From the NCBI RefSeq assembly GCF_000963255.1, contig NZ_JYOV01000003.1, forward strand, positions 62,001-126,000: a stretch of 64,000 nt of DNA. The letters run 5' to 3'. The position numbers were made by a program, and so were the translations under genes. A model generated the notes under the pieces. The model had not been told where the DNA came from, searched no databases, and worked only from the letters and a program-made list of their open reading frames with translations. Each line of letters starts with the position of its first letter. Positions within the stretch are counted from its first letter, which is position 1. This DNA is from Streptococcus infantis (lineage in GTDB: Bacteria > Bacillota > Bacilli > Lactobacillales > Streptococcaceae). Shown here in pieces: positions 38,216 to 46,817 of the stretch.

Positions 38216-40165
38216 ATGTCTCATATTATTGAATTACCAGAAGTATTGGCCAACCAAATTGCAGCAGGAGAAGTTATCGAGCGTCCTGCTAGCGTTGTCA
38301 AAGAATTAGTTGAAAATGCTATCGACGCTGGCTCAAGCCAGATTATCGTTGAGATTGAAGAAGCTGGTCTTAAGAAAATCCAAATAACAGATAATGGTCA
38401 CGGGATTGCCCACGATGAAGTCGAGTTGGCTCTCCGCCGTCATGCAACCAGTAAGATTAAGAATCAAGCGGATCTTTTTCGGATTCGGACCCTCGGCTTT
38501 CGTGGTGAAGCCCTGCCCTCTATCGCATCTGTCAGTGTTTTGACTTTGTTGACAGCGGTGGACGGTGCCAGTCACGGGACCAAGCTAGTGGCTCGTGGGG
38601 GAGAAGTTGAGGAAATCATTCCAGCGACCAGTCCTGTTGGGACCAAGGTTTGTGTGGAGGATCTCTTTTTCAACACACCGGCTCGTCTCAAGTATATGAA
38701 GAGTCAGCAGGCAGAGTTGTCTCACATCATTGATATTGTCAACCGTCTGGGGCTAGCCCATCCTGAGATTTCTTTTAGCCTGATTAGTGATGGCAAGGAA
38801 ATGACACGAACAGCTGGTACGGGTCAACTGCGTCAAGCCATTGCTGGAATCTATGGTTTAGCCAGTGCCAAAAAAATGGTTGAGATTGAGAATTCGGACC
38901 TAGACTTTGAGATTTCAGGTTTTGTCTCATTGCCTGAATTGACGCGGGCTAATCGCAACTATATCAGTCTTTTTATCAATGGCCGTTATATCAAAAATTT
39001 CCTGCTCAATCGTGCTATTCTTGACGGTTACGGCAGCAAACTCATGGTGGGGCGTTTTCCGCTGGCTGTGATTCATATCCAGATTGACCCTTATCTAGCG
39101 GATGTCAATGTGCATCCAACCAAGCAAGAAGTGCGGATTTCCAAGGAAAGAGAACTGATGGCGCTGGTTTCAGAAGCTATCGCAAAGAGCCTCAAGGAAC
39201 AGACCTTGATTCCAGATGCCTTGGAAAATCTTGCAAAGTCTACCGTTCGCAATCGTGAAAAAGTAGAGCAAACCATTCTCCCACTTAAAGAAAACAATCT
39301 CTACTACGAGCAAACGGAAGCAACAATCTCTATTCCAGCTGAGGTTTCAGACAGTCAAGTAGACTTGACTGAAGAGAAACAGGATTTGAGCCTCTTCGCC
39401 AAGGAAACATTGGATCAGTTGACCAAGCCGGCCAAACTGCATTTTGCAGAGAGAAAACCGGTTAGTTACGATCAACTAGACCATCCAGAGTTAGATATGG
39501 CTAGTTTGGATAAGGCTTATGACAAGCTGGAGCGGGAAGAGTCTTCGAGCTTCCCAGAGTTGGAATTTTTCGGGCAGATGCACGGGACCTATCTCTTTGC
39601 CCAAGGTCGAGATGGTCTTTACATCATAGACCAACATGCAGCCCAGGAACGGGTTAAGTATGAGGAATACCGTGAAAGCATTGGTAATGTTGACCAGAGC
39701 CAGCAGCAGCTCCTAGTGCCTTACATCTTTGAATTTCCAGCAGATGATGCCCTTCGTCTCAAGGAAAGAATGCCTCTCTTAGAGGAAGTCGGCGTCTTTC
39801 TAGCAGAGTACGGGGAGAACCAATTTATCCTAAGGGAACATCCTATTTGGATGGCAGAAGAGGAAATCGAGTCAGGTATCTATGAGATGTGTGATATGCT
39901 CCTCTTGACCAAGGAAGTTTCTATCAAGAAATACCGAGCAGAGCTGGCCATTATGATGTCCTGCAAACGCTCAATCAAAGCCAACCATCGTATCGATGAC
40001 CACTCAGCTAGACAACTCCTCTATCAGCTCTCTCAATGTGACAACCCCTACAACTGTCCACACGGACGTCCTGTTTTGGTGCATTTTACCAAGTCAGACA
40101 TGGAAAAGATGTTCCGTCGCATTCAAGAAAATCATACAAGCCTACGCGAACTAGGAAAATACTAA
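38216..40165 (+). CDS. mutL: DNA mismatch repair protein MutL (HexB)
   Basis: A 649-residue MutL. The N-terminal GHKL ATPase domain shows the Bergerat motifs [18 protein letters not shown] and [10 protein letters not shown]; the C-terminal dimerisation/endonuclease domain follows after a variable linker (about residues 340-450). The nuclease motif [12 protein letters not shown] is present. Known as hexB in pneumococcus. It couples MutS mismatch recognition to strand removal. It leads the mutL-ruvA-tag DNA repair cluster. Confidence 0.95.
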   Translation: MSHIIELPEVLANQIAAGEVIERPASVVKELVENAIDAGSSQIIVEIEEAGLKKIQITDNGHGIAHDEVELALRRHATSKIKNQADLFRIRTLGFRGEALPSIASVSVLTLLTAVDGASHGTKLVARGGEVEEIIPATSPVGTKVCVEDLFFNTPARLKYMKSQQAELSHIIDIVNRLGLAHPEISFSLISDGKEMTRTAGTGQLRQAIAGIYGLASAKKMVEIENSDLDFEISGFVSLPELTRANRNYISLFINGRYIKNFLLNRAILDGYGSKLMVGRFPLAVIHIQIDPYLADVNVHPTKQEVRISKERELMALVSEAIAKSLKEQTLIPDALENLAKSTVRNREKVEQTILPLKENNLYYEQTEATISIPAEVSDSQVDLTEEKQDLSLFAKETLDQLTKPAKLHFAERKPVSYDQLDHPELDMASLDKAYDKLEREESSSFPELEFFGQMHGTYLFAQGRDGLYIIDQHAAQERVKYEEYRESIGNVDQSQQQLLVPYIFEFPADDALRLKERMPLLEEVGVFLAEYGENQFILREHPIWMAEEEIESGIYEMCDMLLLTKEVSIKKYRAELAIMMSCKRSIKANHRIDDHSARQLLYQLSQCDNPYNCPHGRPVLVHFTKSDMEKMFRRIQENHTSLRELGKY

Positions 40166-40180
40166 ATTGAAGGGAAAATT

Positions 40181-40774
40181 ATGTACGAATATCTAAAGGG
40201 TATTATTACCAAAATTACTGCTAAATACATTGTTCTAGAAGCTAACGGTATCGGCTACATCCTGCATGTAGCCAACCCCTATGCTTACTCAGGACAAGTC
40301 AACCAAGAAGCACAAATCTATGTGCATCAAGTTGTTCGAGAAGACGCTCATCTACTTTACGGTTTCCGTTCAGAAGACGAGAAAAAACTCTTTCTCAGCT
40401 TGATTTCGGTGTCGGGCATTGGTCCAGTATCAGCTCTGGCTATTATTGCGGCGGATGACAATGCAGGCCTTGTCCAAGCTATCGAAAGCAAGAACATCAC
40501 TTACTTGACCAAGTTTCCGAAGATCGGCAAGAAAACAGCCCAACAGATGGTTTTGGACCTAGAAGGTAAGGTGGTTGTGGCAGGTGATGACCTCCCTGCT
40601 AAGACTGCTACTCCATCTAGCAACGACAACCAAGAATTGGAAGAAGCCATGGAAGCCATGTTGGCCTTGGGCTACAAGGCGACCGAGCTTAAGAAGATCA
40701 AGAAATTCTTTGAAGGAACTTCTGATACAGCTGAAAACTACATCAAATCGGCCCTTAAGATGTTGGTGAAATAG
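40181..40774 (+). CDS. ruvA: Holliday junction helicase subunit RuvA
   Basis: A 197-residue RuvA: N-terminal OB fold ([12 protein letters not shown]), central tandem helix-hairpin-helix motifs ([15 protein letters not shown] and [16 protein letters not shown]), and the mobile C-terminal domain III that contacts RuvB. The tetramer binds four-way junctions and loads the RuvB motor, encoded elsewhere. It follows mutL by 15 bases. Confidence 0.95.
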   Translation: MYEYLKGIITKITAKYIVLEANGIGYILHVANPYAYSGQVNQEAQIYVHQVVREDAHLLYGFRSEDEKKLFLSLISVSGIGPVSALAIIAADDNAGLVQAIESKNITYLTKFPKIGKKTAQQMVLDLEGKVVVAGDDLPAKTATPSSNDNQELEEAMEAMLALGYKATELKKIKKFFEGTSDTAENYIKSALKMLVK

Positions 40775-40783
40775 GAGAAGTCT

Positions 40784-41344
40784 ATGCCAAAACGCTGTGG
40801 CTGGGTTAAAATGAACAACCCTTTGTATGTAGCCTACCATGATGAAGAGTGGGGCCAACCCCTCCATGATGATCAAGCATTGTTTGAGTTGTTGTGTATG
40901 GAGACCTATCAGGCAGGCCTGTCTTGGGAAACGGTGCTCAATAAACGCCAAGCCTTCCGTCAAGCTTTTCATGGTTACCACCTTCAACACGTCGCAGACA
41001 TGACAGATGAAGAACTGGAAGCTTTGATGAATAATCCAGCTATCATCCGAAATCGTGCCAAAATCTTTGCGACACGTGCCAATGCCCAGGCTTTTTTACA
41101 AGTCCAGGCAGAATTTGGCGCCTTTGATGTTTATCTTTGGTCTTTTGTTGATGGAAAAACCATGGTCAATGATGTCCCGGACTACAGTCAAGCACCAGCC
41201 AAAACGCCTTTGTCTGAAAAAATATCCAAGGATCTCAAAAAACGAGGCTTTAAGTTCACTGGGCCAGTTGCTGTATTGTCTTTTCTACAGGCTGCAGGTC
41301 TAGTTGATGACCATGAGAATGATTGTGAATGGAAGGGGAATTAA
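40784..41344 (+). CDS. tag: DNA-3-methyladenine glycosylase I
   Basis: A 186-residue TagI-type glycosylase that removes 3-methyladenine from alkylated DNA. The N-terminal RCGWVKMNNPLYVAYHDEEW signature and the C-terminal cysteine/histidine zinc-snap residues (DDHENDC) are present. Length is normal. It follows ruvA by nine bases after AGGAGAAG and belongs to the same repair operon. Confidence 0.93.
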   Translation: MPKRCGWVKMNNPLYVAYHDEEWGQPLHDDQALFELLCMETYQAGLSWETVLNKRQAFRQAFHGYHLQHVADMTDEELEALMNNPAIIRNRAKIFATRANAQAFLQVQAEFGAFDVYLWSFVDGKTMVNDVPDYSQAPAKTPLSEKISKDLKKRGFKFTGPVAVLSFLQAAGLVDDHENDCEWKGN

Positions 41345-41347
41345 ATA

Positions 41348-42019
41348 ATGTCTAACAAATATAAGGGAGTTCTGATTTTTGGGCTCCTATATACAATTCT
41401 CTTTGTGTTTGATGGTATACGAGTATTTGATGCTCCATTACCTTCTTCTGCAGGGACTTATTTAGTCTATACCATCATGTTTGTGTATGGTTGCTTCTTA
41501 TTTAAGTCCCTATTGCTCCAAAAGTGGGAAGAAGTTAGAAATTCTAAAAGGAAATTTATCTTTGGGGTTTTAAAAGGCTGGGGCTTGCTTTTCCTTTTAA
41601 CCATTCTCTTTGGGCTCCTATCGGAAATAGTGAAACAGGTGTTGGGATTAAGCGGACAGGGACTAAACGAGGCTAATATACAAACTGCCTTTAAAGAACA
41701 ACCACTACTGATAGGGGGTTTTGCCTGTGTCATAGGACCTTTAGTGGAAGAGCTCTTTTTCCGTCAAATTTTATTGAAATATTTGAGGAAAAGTCTACCA
41801 ACTTGGCTGAGTGTCTTTTTGGTCAGTCTTGCCTTTGCGCTTACTCATATGCACAGTTTGTCTTTATCAGAGTGGGTCAGTGCAGTCGGATACTTAGGTG
41901 GGGGCCTTGCCTTTTCTATTATTTATGTGAAAGAAAAGGAGAATGTCTACTATCCCCTACTTGTTCACATGTTAGGCAATAGCCTATCCTTTATTATTTT
42001 AGCTATCGGTAGTATGTGA
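41348..42019 (+). CDS. CPBP-family intramembrane metalloprotease
   Basis: A 223-residue membrane protease with motifs EELFFRQ, FALTHM and HMLGN and about six to seven hydrophobic helices. It is only three bases from the tag stop codon, so it belongs to the mutL-ruvA-tag transcript, although no link to DNA repair is known. It is the sixth CPBP protein in this window. Substrate unknown. Confidence 0.85.
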   Translation: MSNKYKGVLIFGLLYTILFVFDGIRVFDAPLPSSAGTYLVYTIMFVYGCFLFKSLLLQKWEEVRNSKRKFIFGVLKGWGLLFLLTILFGLLSEIVKQVLGLSGQGLNEANIQTAFKEQPLLIGGFACVIGPLVEELFFRQILLKYLRKSLPTWLSVFLVSLAFALTHMHSLSLSEWVSAVGYLGGGLAFSIIYVKEKENVYYPLLVHMLGNSLSFIILAIGSM

Positions 42020-42045
42020 TGAAAATGCTAGTAACGATACTGAAA

Positions 42046-42074
42046 AAAGCTGAGAAATTCATCTCAGCTTTCTT
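42046..42074. terminator. Terminator between CPBP gene and S66 peptidase gene
   Basis: AAAGCTGAGA pairs with TCTCAGCTTT; it overlaps the 3' end of the converging S66 gene. Confidence 0.8.
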
Positions 42075-43101
42075 TGTTATAGTCAAAACGAATGACTTGC
42101 TCCGTTGCATCTACATAGGCGTGGACTCCGAAGGGGACAATAGCTCTTGGAGTTGCGTGTCCAACATTCAGATTATAGACAATTGGGATATTGCTGTCAA
42201 TGATATCCAATAGTGCCTCTTTATAGTCGTCATAGAAAGTTTCATCCATAGGTTTTCCGACCAAGAGTCCACTGATGACCGCGAATATGCCCGTGTCCTT
42301 TAAAGTCCGCAACATCTTTTTGAAGTCTTCAGGATTAGGCTTTTCTTCGCTGGTTTCTAGCAGTAGGATCTTTCCTTCCCAGTCGGATAAGTCAGGGAAA
42401 AGTTTGTATTCTTGGCAGAGCTCCGTGCTGTCTTCGTATCGAGAGTTGTCAAAGATATCGTAGAGAGATTCGAGGCAACCACCGAGGATTTCTCCCTCGA
42501 ACTGGGCATTTCCTTGTAACAAGTCAAAACCAGTATTTGCATGGCTGACACGAGGTGTTCCCAAGGCTTTGGGACTAAAATCAGTCCGTTCCTCATACCA
42601 AACGTTACTAGGGCGGATTTCTGAGATTCTACCAGTCTCAATCAATTCTTTAAAGTAGTGAAGGCTATAGGCTAGCATTTCTTTGTCTAATTCACAAATG
42701 TCTGCTAAAAAGGATTGGCCGTAAAAAGTCTTGATTCCTAGTTTATGCAACATGAGATGGTTCATGGTCGTATCCGAGAAGCCAAGAAAAATCTTTTGTT
42801 TGATAACTTTTTCTAGTTGGTCATTTTCAAAAAGATAGGGCAATAAGCGATAGGTATCGTTTCCACCAATGGCGCATAGGATCATGTCGATGCTATCATC
42901 AGAAAAGGCCTGAATCAAATCCTCTGCACGAGCTTCAGGATGTTCTTTGATAAAATCTAAGCCTTTTAGCGAATGGGGTAAAAAGATAGGATTGAGTCTC
43001 AGGTCTTTGAGTCGTTGGACCCCCAAGTCCACTTCGTGCTTGACAAAGTCCTCTCCGACAATCCCACTAGATAAACTTACGATACCAATAGTAGAAACCA
43101 T
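42064..43101 (-). CDS. S66-family peptidase (LD-carboxypeptidase/MccF-like)
   Basis: A 345-residue member of the S66 serine peptidase family, which includes LD-carboxypeptidases of cell-wall recycling and the microcin C self-immunity enzyme MccF. The nucleophile-elbow region reads AIGGNDTYRLLPYL; where the family commonly has Gly-Gly-x-x-Ser this protein seems to have Thr. The C-terminal part with GHATPRAIVPFGV holds the expected catalytic His. Monocistronic between terminators. Whether it acts on peptidoglycan or on peptide-nucleotides is open. Confidence 0.8.
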   Translation of the reverse strand: MVSTIGIVSLSSGIVGEDFVKHEVDLGVQRLKDLRLNPIFLPHSLKGLDFIKEHPEARAEDLIQAFSDDSIDMILCAIGGNDTYRLLPYLFENDQLEKVIKQKIFLGFSDTTMNHLMLHKLGIKTFYGQSFLADICELDKEMLAYSLHYFKELIETGRISEIRPSNVWYEERTDFSPKALGTPRVSHANTGFDLLQGNAQFEGEILGGCLESLYDIFDNSRYEDSTELCQEYKLFPDLSDWEGKILLLETSEEKPNPEDFKKMLRTLKDTGIFAVISGLLVGKPMDETFYDDYKEALLDIIDSNIPIVYNLNVGHATPRAIVPFGVHAYVDATEQVIRFDYNKES

Positions 43102-43206
43102 ATCTCATCCTCCTAGAAATAAATTGATGCTATTGTATCACAAAAGATGAGGGGAAACAACAAGAATTAGAATCAGAAAAAGGCTTTTAGATCGAGAAAG
43201 TAGTAA

Positions 43207-43236
43207 AAAAGCAACCGTTCGATGTGGTTGCTTTTT
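43207..43236. terminator. Terminator after SemiSWEET gene
   Basis: AAAAGCAACC pairs perfectly with GGTTGCTTTT. Confidence 0.8.
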
Positions 43237-43251
43237 ATAGTAGTTAATTTC

Positions 43252-43515
43252 TTATAGAGCAGTAAGGAAGGTCAGTCCGCCAAGGACAACCCCGGCTGAG
43301 TTTGGAATGATTAGAATCCAATCTTTCTTAGGCTCTTTTGTCCATCCATAAATGACCCAGATTAAGCAAGAGATTGCTGCTGATAAAGGTTGAAATGGTT
43401 GAGCTTTGTTCCCTTGTAAATTGGCAAAAATTTGGGGGATGTAGGCTATAAATACAATAATCCCAATAAAGGCACCAATTGAACCAACAATTTGATTAAT
43501 TCTCTGTTTAGTCAT
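43252..43515 (-). CDS. SemiSWEET-family sugar transporter
   Basis: An 87-residue three-helix membrane protein with the PQ-loop motif (IAYIPQIFANLQG). SemiSWEETs dimerise to form a facilitative sugar pore. Length and the three-helix arrangement fit well. The substrate is probably a mono- or disaccharide but cannot be told. AAGGAG precedes the ATG on the minus strand. Confidence 0.88.
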   Translation of the reverse strand: MTKQRINQIVGSIGAFIGIIVFIAYIPQIFANLQGNKAQPFQPLSAAISCLIWVIYGWTKEPKKDWILIIPNSAGVVLGGLTFLTAL

Positions 43516-43671
43516 ATATATTTCTCCTTATTATTTTATTAGTATAACAGAAAAACAACTTGGATTCAAGGATAAAACCTCGGGATTCCAAGGGAAGACT
43601 TTACATTGAAGTAAATTTAGACAAAATGTCTATTTATGATTTTGACGAATCAATAAATGATTTGGAACTAC

Positions 43672-43706
43672 AAAAAAAGTAGTCTGTCTACAAAACACAC
43701 TACTTT
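43672..43706 (-). terminator. Terminator after DUF1129 gene
   Basis: AAAGTAGT pairs with ACTACTTT; on the minus strand it is followed by seven T. Confidence 0.75.
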
Positions 43707-43717
43707 CATTGTTTATC

Positions 43718-44392
43718 TTAATATCTAGCAGGTCCTGCACTTGCGCTCTTGATGTTGAAACGTTTTTTGAGGTAGAAACGTAGGGCAAGGAGAGCTCCTC
43801 CAATCACCAACAAAACAAGTGGTGGGAGACTAATGTTGATGGCTTGTGGAAGGAAGTTACTCAAGAAGAGGATGAAGACCCAAGCAAACATAGTCGCTAA
43901 CATAACCAAAAGTGATTTCCAGAATGGAGGACGTTGGCTACGGTCAGTATCTGGTCCGTAGTAGCGGTAGATGAAGTGATAGAGGAGGTAGAAGGCAACT
44001 CCACCAAAGGCCCCTACACTGATAAGTGTTACCAATCCGTAAGCTACGGGTTGGTTTGAGAAGAAGCTCATCAAGGCACTAACTACTGCAAACAGTCCTG
44101 TAATGAAAAGGGCTGAATCCAACATCATCAATTTTGGATCGTCATTTTCCTTTGGATGTTCTTTCTCGTATTGCTCTTTTTCGCTGAAGCTGTGAGCCCA
44201 GTGAGTTGGTGCTCCATAGATAGAACGAGCGGTCACACCTTTTGGTTGTTCTTCAAGGATATGAGGGATGACTTCTTCAAGGATGGCCTTGATTTCAGCG
44301 TCGGTTTTTCCGTCCTTGAGAAATTGTTGGGTTGCAATGTGGATAAATTCTTGGTTTTTCTTAGTTAATTCTTTTAAATCAATCTGTGACAT
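43718..44392 (-). CDS. DUF1129-family membrane protein
   Basis: A 224-residue protein: a soluble N-terminal third (helical, with the DGKTDAEIKAILEEVIPHI segment) followed by four hydrophobic helices, as in the DUF1129 family. Start at 44392 (MSQIDLKE) after AGGAG; the longer frame starts within corA. It follows corA by 11 bases and is regularly co-transcribed with it in streptococci; function unknown. Confidence 0.8.
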   Translation of the reverse strand: MSQIDLKELTKKNQEFIHIATQQFLKDGKTDAEIKAILEEVIPHILEEQPKGVTARSIYGAPTHWAHSFSEKEQYEKEHPKENDDPKLMMLDSALFITGLFAVVSALMSFFSNQPVAYGLVTLISVGAFGGVAFYLLYHFIYRYYGPDTDRSQRPPFWKSLLVMLATMFAWVFILFLSNFLPQAINISLPPLVLLVIGGALLALRFYLKKRFNIKSASAGPARY

Positions 44393-44403
44393 AATAACTC
44401 CTG

Positions 44404-45348
44404 TTAGAACCATTTTTTATGGATGAGGTAAAGAGTGAGAGAAACACTCATAGCAAAGGCGATAAAGACGATGAGCCAGAAAGCGTGCGGTTCTCCGTTT
44501 AAAGGAATTTCATTATCCTTAAAGTTCATTCCGTAGGCTGAGAAAATCATGGTCGGGATGGACATAACGATAGTCACAAGTGCCAAGGTTTTCATGATAT
44601 TGTTCTGGTTGTTTGAAATGATAGAAGCAAAGGTCTCTGTCATAGAGTGAAGGACGTTTCCATAGATGTCCGCCATCTCGATGGCCTGTTGCGTTTCAAT
44701 CAAGGTATCTTCCAGTAAGTCTTCGTCTTCGAGATATTTCTTGATATTGCTAGTTGCGCTGGTCAATTTTTTAATCACGCGCTCATTTGTTTTAAGTGAA
44801 GCTTTGAAGTAGACGATAGTCTTTTCCAACTCCATGAGTTCAATCAATTCTTCGTTTCGAGTAGATTTGTGAAGTTGACTCTCAATCTGCTCACTCTTAC
44901 GTTCAATCGAACGGAGGGCAGTTAGGTAAATCTCCGCATTGCGGTATAGGATTTGGAAGATGAAGCGCGAACGCATGAAGGTATAGAAATTTCGAAGCCT
45001 ACGATTGATAAAGACATCAAGAAGTGGTAGAGGCTCCAAGCAAGTGGTAATAATAGCCTCTTCTGTGATGATAATCCCCAAGGGAATAGTCACGTAGTAG
45101 GTTTGGTTATTTCTTTCCTCTGTGATTGGGACGTCTACGATGATCAAGGTGTACTCATCTTCGATGGTGATACGAGACATCTCTTCTGCATCGAGCGGTG
45201 CACGGAGGTCGGCAATATCAATATCAAAGGCCGAGGCGATTTCCATCGATTCGCTTTGAGTAGGATTGACGAGATTGATCCAAGTGCCCGGCTGGAGCGT
45301 ATCAATCTCTTTAAATTCAGTTGTTGTTGAGAGAAAGACTTGTTTCAT
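44404..45348 (-). CDS. corA: CorA-family magnesium/divalent cation transporter
   Basis: A 314-residue CorA: a large N-terminal cytoplasmic domain with the long stalk helix, then two C-terminal membrane helices with the selectivity motif YGMN between them and a basic tail. It forms a pentameric channel for Mg2+ (or Co2+/Ni2+). First gene of the leftward corA-DUF1129 operon. Its promoter is rebuilt by the element inserted immediately upstream (see the findings). Confidence 0.92.
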   Translation of the reverse strand: MKQVFLSTTTEFKEIDTLQPGTWINLVNPTQSESMEIASAFDIDIADLRAPLDAEEMSRITIEDEYTLIIVDVPITEERNNQTYYVTIPLGIIITEEAIITTCLEPLPLLDVFINRRLRNFYTFMRSRFIFQILYRNAEIYLTALRSIERKSEQIESQLHKSTRNEELIELMELEKTIVYFKASLKTNERVIKKLTSATSNIKKYLEDEDLLEDTLIETQQAIEMADIYGNVLHSMTETFASIISNNQNNIMKTLALVTIVMSIPTMIFSAYGMNFKDNEIPLNGEPHAFWLIVFIAFAMSVSLTLYLIHKKWF

Positions 45349-45403
45349 ATCTCCGATCCTTTCCTAATCTAATCCGTGTTTCAGTGATTTTTGACACCGT
45401 ACT

Positions 45404-45431
45404 ATTATACTACAAAATCGGCTTTTTTCAA
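45404..45431 (-). promoter_or_regulatory. corA promoter spanning the left att site
   Basis: On the minus strand TTGAAA (45426-45431) is 16 bases from TATAAT (45404-45409). The spacer lies in the att core, and the last three bases of the -35 are element DNA. Confidence 0.7.
45408..45428 (+). repeat. Left attachment site (attL)
   Basis: A 21-bp sequence starting TACTACAAAATCGGC and ending in six T, repeated exactly and in the same orientation at 57839-57859. It lies between corA and the integrase gene, as expected for the product of site-specific integration. Confidence 0.92.
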
Positions 45432-45498
45432 ATAAAATCTTACAAAAACACCGTTGTTATTGGCTTCTTGCTTTGTCTTGAAACGTTGATTTTTGAAT

Positions 45499-45519
45499 TT
45501 GCTCCCCTTTTTGCTCCCC
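45499..45519 (+). promoter_or_regulatory. Paired arm-type repeats at left end
   Basis: TTGCTCCCC occurs twice in tandem, at 45499-45507 and 45511-45519, 70-90 bp inside attL. The same nonamer recurs at the right end (57711-57719 and, inverted, 57735-57743). They are candidate integrase arm-binding sites. Confidence 0.55.
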
Positions 45520-46686
45520 TTATAGTGCTTTTAGTGCAGTTTCGTAGAATGAGACTGCTTTTTTTGCGTTCTCTTTTGAGAGGTGGCTATAGATGTCCAT
45601 GGTCATGGATAAAGTAGAATGACCTAAACGGTGCTGAAGTTCTTTGTAAGGAATACCAGAGTTAAGCAATAAACTAGCGTGAGTGTGACGGAATCCGTGA
45701 AAGCCAATGTTAGGAACATCAGCACGCTTAAAATGTGTTTGCAATCTTCTTTTAAGTTTTGAACTGCAAGGATATTCATGAATGAAATCAGAAAATACCA
45801 CGCTTTCACGTTGTCCTATCTTCCAGGCCTCTTTAGCTTGGCGTAGCTTGTACTGTTTTAGCATGCTAACAGTCGCTTGATCTATATCTATATCCCGATA
45901 ACTAGCCTTAGATTTGGGGCTATTGATTTCTAAATCCCGATTTAGTGTTTTGGTGATGTGTACAATGGCACCGTCTAAGTCAATATCAGACCAGGAAAGG
46001 GCTAGAGCCTCATTGATACGGCAACCAGTAGCCAGTAGGAACTTATAGAGCGTTACCTCATAGTAATAACGATATCTATTGCTATCTAAATTATCGAGAT
46101 AAACAAGAAACTTTTTTAATTCTTGATTGTCAAAGTGCTTTACCTTTTGGCGCTTTGTTTTCTGAGTGTTACGAGGTAAAACAACATCACGGGCAGGATT
46201 GGACGGTATCGCTTGCATGGTTACGCCATACTGTAAGATACGTTTGTTTAAAGCGTGTATCATATCATAGTGTAGAAAAGCCCCTTTTTCCCCTCTGTTA
46301 GCCTTGTCGGCAAGTTTGTTGATAATTGACTGGATAAGTGGAGCGGTGAGCTTGTCGAGCTTATAAGCGCCAAAAATAGGCAATATATGATTATCAAGTA
46401 GCTTTCTAACATTGCCTTGAGTGTTTGGCTTAACAGTATTTTTATAACTTTCCCACCAGAGAGTGGCTAATTCTTGATAGCTTGTTATGGTACTAGCTTT
46501 TTGTCTAGTACAACCGTCTTTCTGAAAAGCAATTTTTTCTTGAGTAGCTTTCTGCTTAACTTCCTTTTGTGTCCGCCCTGTTACCTTAGTTTTAACTTTC
46601 TTTCCTGTTACCTGGTCAATTCCTAGATATACATTAGCACGATAGACTTTACTACCGTCTTTTTTTATAACTTCAGTTATTTTCAT
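45520..46686 (-). CDS. int: Tyrosine recombinase (phage-type integrase)
   Basis: A 388-residue site-specific recombinase. An N-terminal arm-binding domain (KKDGSKVYRANVYLGID) is followed by a SAM-like core-binding domain and the catalytic domain with Arg in ATGCRINEALALSW, HxxR in HGFRHTHASLL, the second conserved His in HRLGHST, and the tyrosine nucleophile in MDIYSHLS. It catalyses integration at the 21-bp core, with an excisionase for excision. Placed at the left end and transcribed outward, as is usual. Confidence 0.94.
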   Translation of the reverse strand: MKITEVIKKDGSKVYRANVYLGIDQVTGKKVKTKVTGRTQKEVKQKATQEKIAFQKDGCTRQKASTITSYQELATLWWESYKNTVKPNTQGNVRKLLDNHILPIFGAYKLDKLTAPLIQSIINKLADKANRGEKGAFLHYDMIHALNKRILQYGVTMQAIPSNPARDVVLPRNTQKTKRQKVKHFDNQELKKFLVYLDNLDSNRYRYYYEVTLYKFLLATGCRINEALALSWSDIDLDGAIVHITKTLNRDLEINSPKSKASYRDIDIDQATVSMLKQYKLRQAKEAWKIGQRESVVFSDFIHEYPCSSKLKRRLQTHFKRADVPNIGFHGFRHTHASLLLNSGIPYKELQHRLGHSTLSMTMDIYSHLSKENAKKAVSFYETALKAL

Positions 46687-46712
46687 GATGATAAACCTTT
46701 CTAAAATACATC

Positions 46713-46743
46713 AGCAGGCAAGCTATTATTAAAAAGGTTTTAG
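46713..46743 (+). repeat. 31-bp direct repeat, copy 1
   Basis: AGCAGGCAAGCTATTATTAA and eleven further bases match the sequence at 51322-51352 in 30 of 31 positions, same orientation. It lies 26 bases upstream of the integrase start codon. The rest of the 46687-46817 interval has no recognised feature. Confidence 0.85.
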
Positions 46744-46817
46744 ACTGTGGTTCATATCATGCTAGGGCTTCACAGATTGCCCCTATTTTAATTGGTTTTC
46801 GGGGAGCTTGGCTAAGA

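Noticed and set aside
43548..43682. Short open frame ending YDFDESINDLELQKK downstream of the SemiSWEET promoter region
   Set aside because: The composition looks protein-like, but no start codon or ribosome-binding site exists for most of it. It may be a gene remnant; there is not enough to call it.
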